From: Syntrophobacter sp. DG_60
GTDB taxonomy: Bacteria; Desulfobacterota; Desulfofervidia; Desulfofervidales; DG-60
Reading direction: 5' to 3'
Length of the DNA: 30,382 nucleotides
Assembly: GCA_001304365.1 (NCBI GenBank)
Contig: LJNA01000001.1
Coordinates: 1 to 30,382, forward strand
Shown here: one piece after another, positions 23,840 to 30,382 of the stretch
How positions within the stretch are numbered: position 1 is the first letter of the stretch
How the letters are laid out: each line of letters starts with the position of its first letter
Position numbers and translations under genes: made by a program
The notes under the pieces: model-generated
Told to the model about the DNA's origin: nothing
Seen by the model: only the letters and a program-made list of their open reading frames with translations
Databases searched by the model: none

Positions 23840-24139
23840 ATGAAGATACTTATTGGAGGTTTAGTAGCAGCGATTTTGGGCATTGTAGGGATAGTGGTGT
23901 TTTGGAAACAATTCTTGGCCATTTTGGCTGGAGGGGTTCCTTTGCTACTGCTGCTTTTCGGAGCACTGGCTGTATACCTAGGTTTTGAAGAGGTAAGAGA
24001 TAGATTTGCGGAAAAGGCATATGAACCCTCAGAAACAGAAGATTATAAGGCAGAAATTGAGAAGCTTAAGACCGAAGTTGAAGAACTGAAGAAAGGCAAA
24101 GTAGAAGAAATAGAAAAGGAAGAAGAGAAAGAAGAATAA
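23840..24139 (+). CDS. Small two-helix membrane protein with coiled-coil tail
   Basis: The 99-residue protein has two hydrophobic segments (about residues 3-22 and 27-48, with GIVGIVVFWKQFLAILAGG between them) followed by a charged amphipathic tail rich in Glu and Lys (EIEKLKTEVEELKKGKVEEIEKEEEK), most likely a coiled coil facing the cytoplasm. Similar short proteins occur in sulfate reducers as hypothetical proteins. It has a strong GAGGAGGGTACT ribosome-binding site. It may be paired with the 24170 gene, which starts 30 bp downstream. Confidence 0.75.
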   Translation: MKILIGGLVAAILGIVGIVVFWKQFLAILAGGVPLLLLLFGALAVYLGFEEVRDRFAEKAYEPSETEDYKAEIEKLKTEVEELKKGKVEEIEKEEEKEE

Positions 24140-24169
24140 TTTTTTTTAAGAAGTCTCAATGAAAAATCA

Positions 24170-24544
24170 ATGTGGAAGATTGCATTATTTTTCTTCTTTC
24201 TGGCCATAATATGGCAAGTTATAAACAAATTTCTCAAATTAAGAAAGTTAGAAAAAAACAGGACTAAGATTGAGGAAAGAAGGACAAAACCGCCATTTGA
24301 AGAAATATGGTTAAGGATCATTACCCATAGAGGACAAACATTTTACACCAAGGCCAATATAGGGTTTACATATGAGGTTGTTGACCATGTGCTTTATCTA
24401 AGCACAGATCATAAGATTTATAAAGACGATTTTAAAAAGGCCTATACTTGGTTTCCAGCAGATGACCCAGCCGACATCCGCCAACAAATAAGAGGGCTTG
24501 CTTATGTATGGGCAATTTTACACGATAAAAGGATCTCTATGTAG
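24170..24544 (+). CDS. Single-pass membrane protein of unknown function
   Basis: The 124-residue protein begins with one hydrophobic helix (about residues 3-20, IALFFFFLAIIWQVINKFL), then a basic stretch (KLRKLEKNRTKIEERRTKP), then a globular part with ITHRGQTFYTKANIGFTYEV and FPADDPADIRQQIRGLAYVWAIL. The globular part looks alpha/beta but is unrecognised. The strongly positive residues after the helix favour a cytoplasmic C-terminal domain. No clear ribosome-binding site precedes the ATG. It is probably co-transcribed with the 99-residue gene 30 bp upstream; the two may form a small membrane complex. Confidence 0.65.
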   Translation: MWKIALFFFFLAIIWQVINKFLKLRKLEKNRTKIEERRTKPPFEEIWLRIITHRGQTFYTKANIGFTYEVVDHVLYLSTDHKIYKDDFKKAYTWFPADDPADIRQQIRGLAYVWAILHDKRISM

Positions 24545-24601
24545 TAAATTGTGACAAGTAAAAAAAACTGTTACTATTTACTCAGAATTCTGCATCCATC
24601 C

Positions 24602-24630
24602 TTGACATTTAATTGTAATTAAATTAAAAA
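24602..24630 (+). promoter_or_regulatory. Promoter candidate for the biotin carboxylase operon
   Basis: TTGACA at 24602-24607 with a weak AT-rich -10 (TAAAAA at 24625-24630) 17 bases later. A start near 24637 would put the first transcribed base almost on the ATG at 24639, which lacks a Shine-Dalgarno sequence, so the message may be leaderless. Confidence 0.4.
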
Positions 24631-24638
24631 AACTCTTT

Positions 24639-26087
24639 ATGGGTGAGAAATTTGCTAAGATTTTGGTAGCCAATCGGGGTGAGATTGCCCTTAGAATCAT
24701 TCGTGCCATCCAGGAATGGGGCAGTGTCGCTGTGGCTGTATATGAAACGCCGGATAAAGACTCAAAGCACATTCTGCAAGCGGATGAAGCTATTTGGTTG
24801 GGTGATGGCCCGTGTGGTGATTATTTAAACATAGAGGAGGTTCTCAAGGCTGCCAAAAAGGCCGGAGCAGAGGCCATTCACCCTGGTTATGGGTTTTTGG
24901 CTGAAAACCCCAATTTTGCAAAGGCATGTGAGGAGGCAGACCTAACCTTTATTGGCCCTCCCTCTCATATTGTAAAATCGTTAGGGGATAAGGTAGTAGC
25001 CCGTAGATTGGCAGAAGAAGCAGGTATTCCGGCGGTACCAGGGACATACCCCCTACCGGACGACGAAGAAGGTGAGGAAATGGCCCTTTCCTTTGCTAAA
25101 GAACACGGATTTCCTTTAATGCTTAAGGCAGTAGCTGGGGGTGGTGGGCGTGGTATCCGATTGGTAAAGACAGAGAAAGAACTTTTAGAACAGATGCCTG
25201 TAGCAAGGGTTGAGGCAAGAAGGGCCTTTGAAGACCAAAGGATTTATTTAGAGGCATTCATTGAGGCCCCAAAACACATAGAGGTGCAAATTTTAGGTGA
25301 TAATCATGGAAATCTCATGTATTTGGGTACCAGAGATTGTTCCATCCAAAGGCGTCACCAGAAACTTATAGAAATTGCACCAGACAGGCTTAATAACCCT
25401 GAACTTACAAAGGATATTTGTGAGGCAGCATTGACTGTAGCAAGAGAAGTTGGTTATATAAATGCTGGCACAGTAGAATTCTTGGTAAAGGAGGATAAAT
25501 TTTATTTTTTAGAAATAAACACCCGCCTACAAGTAGAACACACCGTAACAGAAATGGTTACAGGAGTAGATATTGTTAGGGCCCAGCTAGATATTGCGGC
25601 TGGTTACCCTCTGTCTATAAGGCAGGGGGATGTAATCATAAGGGGGCATGCCATTGAGGTGAGAATTAATGCAGAAAACCCACAAAATGACTTCCTTCCT
25701 GAAGGCGGTAAAAGGGTAATGGTCTATTATTCGCCAGGGGGATTTGGAGTGAGACTGGATGGCAATGTCTATCCTGGCTATGTAGTTCCAGAAGTCTATG
25801 ACTCTTTATTGGTAAAACTCACTGTCTATGGCCTCACTTGGAAAGAGACTGTGGACAGACTCAAGCGGGCCTTAAACGGATTTATCATTGTTGGACCGAA
25901 GACCACCATTCCATTCTACCTTCGCTTAATAAAGGATAAGGACTTCCAGACAGGTAATTTCGATACCAGCTATTTAGACACACATCCTTACCTTTTAGAT
26001 TATAGCCAAGATGAAAGGGAAGTGGCAAAGATTGCAAAATTGATAGCAGAGATCCATCACCGTGGTTATAATCCTTATACAGTATAA
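24639..26087 (+). CDS. Biotin carboxylase subunit (pyruvate or acyl-CoA carboxylase)
   Basis: ATP-grasp enzyme that carboxylates biotin with bicarbonate and ATP. LVANRGEIALRIIRA at the N-terminus, the ATP loop KAVAGGGGRGI, the dimer/biotin motif RRHQKLIEIAP, and EINTRLQVEHTVTEMVTG are all present. The 482 residues slightly exceed AccC (about 450). The downstream gene is a PycB-like carboxyltransferase carrying the biotin, starting 14 bp later, so this is the A subunit of a two-component pyruvate carboxylase-type enzyme rather than acetyl-CoA carboxylase. It may feed oxaloacetate to anaplerosis. There is no Shine-Dalgarno sequence before the ATG. Confidence 0.92.
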   Translation: MGEKFAKILVANRGEIALRIIRAIQEWGSVAVAVYETPDKDSKHILQADEAIWLGDGPCGDYLNIEEVLKAAKKAGAEAIHPGYGFLAENPNFAKACEEADLTFIGPPSHIVKSLGDKVVARRLAEEAGIPAVPGTYPLPDDEEGEEMALSFAKEHGFPLMLKAVAGGGGRGIRLVKTEKELLEQMPVARVEARRAFEDQRIYLEAFIEAPKHIEVQILGDNHGNLMYLGTRDCSIQRRHQKLIEIAPDRLNNPELTKDICEAALTVAREVGYINAGTVEFLVKEDKFYFLEINTRLQVEHTVTEMVTGVDIVRAQLDIAAGYPLSIRQGDVIIRGHAIEVRINAENPQNDFLPEGGKRVMVYYSPGGFGVRLDGNVYPGYVVPEVYDSLLVKLTVYGLTWKETVDRLKRALNGFIIVGPKTTIPFYLRLIKDKDFQTGNFDTSYLDTHPYLLDYSQDEREVAKIAKLIAEIHHRGYNPYTV

Positions 26088-26101
26088 AAAATGATGTTGA
26101 T

Positions 26102-27997
26102 ATGAGAATTACAAGGAATACGTCTATAAAGAAAGTGTTTGAGACCCTAAGGAAGTCAAAGGGATATTATATTACAAACACCCAAAGGGACCTTTCACAG
26201 TCAGATTTTAAAAACCGCATACTTTTGCATACAGAGCTTTTGGCAGCACCATACAGGGAAAGGGCAGGCTATTTCTCCCTTGAAATCAGCGGAGGTGCCT
26301 CAGTGCATGTAGATATGCTAAGAAAACTGGTAGATCCATTCCTGAAATTAAAATTGCTTCGTGAAGAGATGCCCGCTACTATGTTTCAAACCCTTTGCCG
26401 TGGCGTAAATCTGTTTGGCTACCGGCCTTATCCAGAAAATATAGTAAGGCTAAGTGTAAGGGAGTTTTCAAAGTATATTGATATATGGCGTGTATTTGAT
26501 TTTCTGAACAATGTACCCAATATGGTCCCTGTATTTGAGGAGGTAAAGAAGGCAGGAAGGCTCTTAGAACCATCTATTTGCTTTTCTACCGGGCCTGAAC
26601 ACACTGATCAATACTATGTGAAAAAGGTAGAAGAGATCTTAGATGTAACTGGTGATGAAATTCTACTCTGTATAAAAAACCACGGTGGCCTAGGTACTCC
26701 TACAAGGATTGGTAGGCTAGTCTCTGCTATAAAGTCTACGTTTCCTGAACTCATCATTCATTATCATGGTCATAATACAGATGGCAATGATGTAGGAAGG
26801 ATCGTGGCTGCAGTACTTGCTGGTGCAAAGATTGTGGATGCTGGAGACCATGCCTTTACCGGCTTCTTTGGTCCGCCTCCTATCCTCGCTGTAATCGATA
26901 CATTAGCTGAAATGGGCATTAAGGCAGAAGGAATAGATAGGGATGCAGTAATTACTACTTCTCAGGCATTAAAGCCTGAAAGGTTGGCATATGCAGACTT
27001 TGAATCACAATTTAAGGGTTTTGACCCCACTGTTCAAATCCACAAACTGCCTGGTGGGGCCATGGGAAGCAGCTTTGAGCAAGCTCAAAAAGGTGGCTTC
27101 CTTCATCTTATGCCAAAGATACTTTTGGAGGAGTTGCCAAGGGTACAAAGGGAGCTTGGGAACTGGTGGAGTGTAACCCCTGGTTCACAAATTCTCTGGA
27201 CAGCAGCTGTGGAAAATGTCCTCTCTGGTGAGAGATATGGAAATCCAAGTGGTGATTTAAAAAATATGCTTTTAGAAAGATATGGCCCGTTTCCATTCTA
27301 TCGGCCATCTAATGAAATATATAGAAAGGTATTTGGCCCTGATTGGAAGCAGATTATTGAAAAAGAAGGAGGAATGCAAGAGATTGATGCAATAGATTTG
27401 GAAAAAGAAAGAGAAGATTTAATAGAAAAGCTAGGTAGGGAAACAACACAAGAAGAGCTTGTGCTCTATCTCCAGCACCCAAACGATGCAGTGGATTTTT
27501 TAAAATTCGAGGAAGAGTATGGCAGGTGTTATGTCTTACCACCGCAGGTCTGGTTTAGACAAGGTGGCTTTTCAGTAGGAGAAAAGATTACATTTACTGA
27601 TTATATAGGAAAGCAACATATCATTGAAATAGGACCTAGTCATTCTACAGATAAAGGGGGGAAAGCCACTTATTTTTATATTGACTTCCATCCAGAGATA
27701 TTTGTGTTCAGGGAAGAAAAAGAAATCAAAGAGGGAAAACCTATTCTAAGTAAAGAAGAAATTGCATCCCTTGCAAAAGCAGGTGATATCAGGGCACCAT
27801 TTAATGCATCTGTGCAAAAGGTGTGTGTAAAACCAGGTGATGAAGTAAGAGCTGGTGATGTATTGGCGGTGATTGAAGCCATGAAGATGCAGACCCCTAT
27901 TGAATCAGTACTTACTGGTAAAATAGAACAGGTTTCAGTAAAGGAAGGGCAAGAAGTAAAGATGGGAGAAAGGCTAATACTTATCTCTTCTTCCTAA
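26102..27997 (+). CDS. Carboxyltransferase subunit with biotinyl domain, PycB/OadA type, divergent
   Basis: The 631-residue protein has an HMGL-like TIM-barrel carboxyltransferase domain (about 20-290), a PYC/OADA-type helical domain, and a C-terminal biotinyl domain whose EAMKMQTP carries the biotinylated Lys (about 595). The metal and carbamate ligands are kept: Asp30 in NTQRDLSQS, Lys192 in LCIKNHGG, and His222 and His224 in HYHGHNTDG. The canonical motifs TLRDAHQS, CIKDMAG and HTHDTSG are all altered (for example DTSG to NTDG), which points to a distinct subfamily of sulfate-reducer enzymes and possibly a changed acceptor. With the upstream biotin carboxylase it would give pyruvate carboxylase or a related acyl carboxylase. 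Confidence 0.88.
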   Translation: MRITRNTSIKKVFETLRKSKGYYITNTQRDLSQSDFKNRILLHTELLAAPYRERAGYFSLEISGGASVHVDMLRKLVDPFLKLKLLREEMPATMFQTLCRGVNLFGYRPYPENIVRLSVREFSKYIDIWRVFDFLNNVPNMVPVFEEVKKAGRLLEPSICFSTGPEHTDQYYVKKVEEILDVTGDEILLCIKNHGGLGTPTRIGRLVSAIKSTFPELIIHYHGHNTDGNDVGRIVAAVLAGAKIVDAGDHAFTGFFGPPPILAVIDTLAEMGIKAEGIDRDAVITTSQALKPERLAYADFESQFKGFDPTVQIHKLPGGAMGSSFEQAQKGGFLHLMPKILLEELPRVQRELGNWWSVTPGSQILWTAAVENVLSGERYGNPSGDLKNMLLERYGPFPFYRPSNEIYRKVFGPDWKQIIEKEGGMQEIDAIDLEKEREDLIEKLGRETTQEELVLYLQHPNDAVDFLKFEEEYGRCYVLPPQVWFRQGGFSVGEKITFTDYIGKQHIIEIGPSHSTDKGGKATYFYIDFHPEIFVFREEKEIKEGKPILSKEEIASLAKAGDIRAPFNASVQKVCVKPGDEVRAGDVLAVIEAMKMQTPIESVLTGKIEQVSVKEGQEVKMGERLILISSS

Positions 27998-28043
27998 ATC
28001 TAATGGTCTCTTAAAAAGAAAGAGCCTCTCTATTTTTAAAAGC

Positions 28044-28072
28044 TTGACCAGAGCTTATATTTATAATAATTT
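28044..28072 (+). promoter_or_regulatory. Tentative hsp20 promoter
   Basis: TTGACC at 28044-28049 and TAATTT at 28067-28072, 17 bases apart, in a very AT-rich leader. No CIRCE element and no sigma-32-like CCCATNT -10 is visible. Confidence 0.3.
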
Positions 28073-28104
28073 TGATAAAAAGCAATATATTTTAGGAGGC
28101 AGGT

Positions 28105-28536
28105 ATGACGCCTATATTTAAAATAGAGGAAGAAATAGATGAATTCCAAAGAAGGGTAAGAGACTTTATGGATTCTATGTTCCAAACAAGTCGTTTCCCT
28201 TTGATGATCCCTAGACACTTCCTGCCTGCAACGGATGTCTTTGAAACAGAAGGGGAATTAATTGTGATTGTGGACATAGCCGGTTTAAAACAGGAAGATA
28301 TACAATTGACCTTAAAAGGAAGTGTTCTTAAAATTTATGGAAATCGCTCTCCACGTGCAGGTTCTTATAAATACCATCAAATGGAGATAGATTATGGCCC
28401 ATTTGAACGCTCGCTTTACCTGCCCGTTCCTGTGGATACACAAGAAATTTCGGCTACCTATAAAAATGGCTTTTTAGAGATAAGACTGGCCAAGAAGAAG
28501 ACAAAGACCATAAAAGATATCCAAGTGAGTGAATAG
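28105..28536 (+). CDS. Small heat-shock protein, Hsp20 family
   Basis: The 143-residue protein has an alpha-crystallin domain and acts as an ATP-independent holdase for unfolding proteins. PATDVFETEGELIVIVDIAGL opens the domain, LKIYGNRSP is the beta strand before the loop, FERSLYLPVPVD follows, and ATYKNGFLEIRLAKKK ends it with the conserved Gly-x-Leu. The amphipathic N-terminal IEEEIDEFQRRVRDFMDSMF is typical. A GGAGG ribosome-binding site precedes the ATG. It sits one base before lon, so holdase and protease form a proteostasis operon. Confidence 0.94.
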   Translation: MTPIFKIEEEIDEFQRRVRDFMDSMFQTSRFPLMIPRHFLPATDVFETEGELIVIVDIAGLKQEDIQLTLKGSVLKIYGNRSPRAGSYKYHQMEIDYGPFERSLYLPVPVDTQEISATYKNGFLEIRLAKKKTKTIKDIQVSE

Positions 28537-28537
28537 A

Positions 28538-30382
28538 ATGGCAAAGGTCTCCATTCCAAAAGAGTTACCCATCTTACCCTCTAAGGATTTGGTGCTCTTT
28601 CCCGGCATGGTACTGCCATTTATGGTGATGGAGGAGTCTTTATTCAAACTGGTAGATGATGCCTTAAGCGGTGATAAGATGGTGTGCCTTTTGACTATGA
28701 AAAGCGAAGAAAAGAAACTGCCAGAAAATTTACATAAAGTAGGTTGTGCTGCCTCCATTATGAAGATGATCAAAGTACCAGAAGCAGGTTTGAGGCTATT
28801 GATGCAAGGACTGGCAAGGATTAGTGTAGAAAAGTACACGTCTAAAGAGCCATATCTTAAGGCTATAGTAACTCCTCATTATGATCAGTATGAAAAAGAC
28901 GTTGAATTAGATGCCTTAGTAACAAATGTACGTGGTCTTTTTCATAAGGTAATTGAGCTTTCACCTGCCCTCCCTCCAGAGTTGGATGTAGTAACTGCAA
29001 ATATAGATGAACCTGGAGTATTGGCAGATATGGTAGCCTCTACCATAAATATTAGTAAATCAGATAAACAGGAGATATTAGAGACATTCAATGTAAAACA
29101 AAGGTTATTAAAAGCAATGGGTTTTCTCAATCGTGAGATTGAAACCTTAGAGCTGGCAAATAAGATTCAAAGCCAAGTAAAGGCAGACATGGATAAGGCT
29201 CAAAGAGAATTCTTTCTTAGGCAGCAACTTAAGGCTATTCATAAGGAATTGGGGGAAAAGGATGAACATGAGGCAGAGATTGAAAGATTAAAGACCAAAG
29301 TAGAACAAAAAATGCTTCCTCAAGAGGCAAAAAAGGAGGCAGAAAGGGAAGTAAATCGATTGGATAGGATGAACCCGGCTTCTCCTGAATATACAGTAGC
29401 AAGGAATTATCTTGATTGGATTTTAGAATTGCCATGGCAGGAAGGCACAGAAGATCGCCTAGATATAGGTGGAGCAAGAAATATTTTAGATAGGGATCAT
29501 TATAATCTTGAAAGGGTAAAGAAGAGGGTCCTAGAGTATTTGGCAGTAAGGAAGCTTAAACCAGATGCCAAAGGCTCTATATTATGTTTTGTTGGGCCCC
29601 CTGGGACTGGAAAAACCTCCTTAGGCAGGGCAATTGCTGAGGCATTGGGTCGTAAGTTTGTCCGTATTTCTTTAGGTGGTATTCGCGATGAGGCAGAGAT
29701 CAGGGGGCATAGGCGCACATATGTGGGGGCCATGCCAGGTAGGATTATCCAGAGTATACGCAAGGCAGGTTCTAATAACCCTGTATTTATGTTGGATGAG
29801 ATAGACAAATTAGGATTAGATTTTAGAGGTGACCCCTCTGCGGCCTTATTGGAGGTACTGGATCCAGAACAAAACTATGCATTTACAGACCATTATTTAG
29901 GGGTAGAGTTTGACCTTTCTAAGGTAATGTTTATCACTACAGCCAATATTTTGGACACCATCCCTATGCCTTTGAGAGATAGAATGGAGGTATTGGAACT
30001 CCCTGGTTATACCGTGGCTGAGAAAGTCTTGATTTCAAAAAAATATCTTGTTCCTAGGCAATTGGCAGCAAATGGTCTTAGTGAAAGGCACCTAAGTTTT
30101 GAAGACGAGAGCATAAAAAAGATTGTTATGGATTATACTAGGGAGGCAGGTTTAAGGAATTTAGAACGTGAAATTGCCTCTATCTGTCGCCAGATTGCCA
30201 CCAAGATTGCAGAAGGAAATGAGGTCTCAGTAGTGATAACAGCAGATAATGTAGAAGAATTTCTGGGTCCCCAAAAATTTTATTTTGAAGTAGCAGAAAG
30301 GACTATGGCACCCGGTATAGCTACAGCGCTTGCTTGGACACCCACAGGTGGTGAGATCATCTTTATAGAAGCCACAAAGATG
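28538..30382 (+). CDS. lon: ATP-dependent Lon protease, 5' part (cut by window end)
   Basis: The 615 codons in view cover the N-terminal substrate-binding LON domain (LPILPSKDLVLFPGMVLPF, about residues 9-27), a coiled-coil linker (EFFLRQQLKAIHKELGE), and the AAA+ module with Walker A GPPGTGKTS (about 350-358) and Walker B MLDEIDK. The sequence leaves the window inside the start of the C-terminal protease domain (TPTGGEIIFIEATKM), before the Ser-Lys dyad. Lon degrades misfolded and regulatory proteins. It starts one base after the hsp20 stop, so both are on one transcript. Confidence 0.96.
   Translation, partial: MAKVSIPKELPILPSKDLVLFPGMVLPFMVMEESLFKLVDDALSGDKMVCLLTMKSEEKKLPENLHKVGCAASIMKMIKVPEAGLRLLMQGLARISVEKYTSKEPYLKAIVTPHYDQYEKDVELDALVTNVRGLFHKVIELSPALPPELDVVTANIDEPGVLADMVASTINISKSDKQEILETFNVKQRLLKAMGFLNREIETLELANKIQSQVKADMDKAQREFFLRQQLKAIHKELGEKDEHEAEIERLKTKVEQKMLPQEAKKEAEREVNRLDRMNPASPEYTVARNYLDWILELPWQEGTEDRLDIGGARNILDRDHYNLERVKKRVLEYLAVRKLKPDAKGSILCFVGPPGTGKTSLGRAIAEALGRKFVRISLGGIRDEAEIRGHRRTYVGAMPGRIIQSIRKAGSNNPVFMLDEIDKLGLDFRGDPSAALLEVLDPEQNYAFTDHYLGVEFDLSKVMFITTANILDTIPMPLRDRMEVLELPGYTVAEKVLISKKYLVPRQLAANGLSERHLSFEDESIKKIVMDYTREAGLRNLEREIASICRQIATKIAEGNEVSVVITADNVEEFLGPQKFYFEVAERTMAPGIATALAWTPTGGEIIFIEATKM

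Overview
AT-rich bacterial chromosome from an anaerobic, probably thermophilic sulfate reducer. The evidence is an ATP sulfurylase gene behind a strong promoter, a DUF3014 protein of proteobacterial/desulfobacterial type, a desulfobacterial-looking carboxyltransferase and low GC. The overall character resembles Candidatus Desulfofervidus / Thermodesulfobacteriota lineages, but that placement is inference; no 16S gene is present and no search was run. I see no phage, CRISPR array, rRNA or tRNA.

Layout. 1-2733: trpG and a 3'-damaged trpD, a HAD nucleotidase-like gene, and a convergent unknown gene. 2734-3173: an intergenic repeat and the sat promoter. 3174-5008: sat with a small unknown partner gene, closed by a clear terminator. 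5021-7943: thiL, a YghO/bacterial ceramide synthase-like acyltransferase, and on the minus strand a SagB-type nitroreductase with no ordinary start codon. 8127-10462: a DUF3014 membrane-anchored protein, a graveyard of gene fragments including an integrase relic, and a secreted duplicated beta-rich protein. 10635-14969: a DnaG-like Toprim_N protein, an aminotransferase divergent from an RNase II/R gene, and a MoaE-like protein. 15102-20462: a translation block (divergent EF-G paralogue, rpsF, rpsB, tsf, pyrH, frr). 20463-23749: an SDR reductase, a serine palmitoyltransferase-like enzyme and an opposing PAP2/Aur1-like membrane enzyme. 23840-24544: two small membrane proteins. 24639-27997: a two-subunit biotin carboxylase/carboxyltransferase. 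28105-30382: hsp20 and the 5' part of lon, cut by the window edge.

The most interesting system is a candidate bacterial sphingolipid pathway. SPT-like and CerR-like genes sit directly behind frr, and a PAP2 lipid phosphatase/headgroup transferase faces them. The fourth enzyme, a bCerS-like acyltransferase, lies 13 kb upstream. Together they could supply serine-acyl condensation, N-acylation, keto reduction and headgroup exchange.

Other points of note are the out-of-frame remnant of the TrpD C-terminus downstream of its premature stop, a mobile-looking 159-bp insert with a 10-bp direct repeat between tsf and pyrH, a CGCAGAG hairpin repeat upstream of sat, and an EF-G paralogue lacking the catalytic histidine of its G3 motif.
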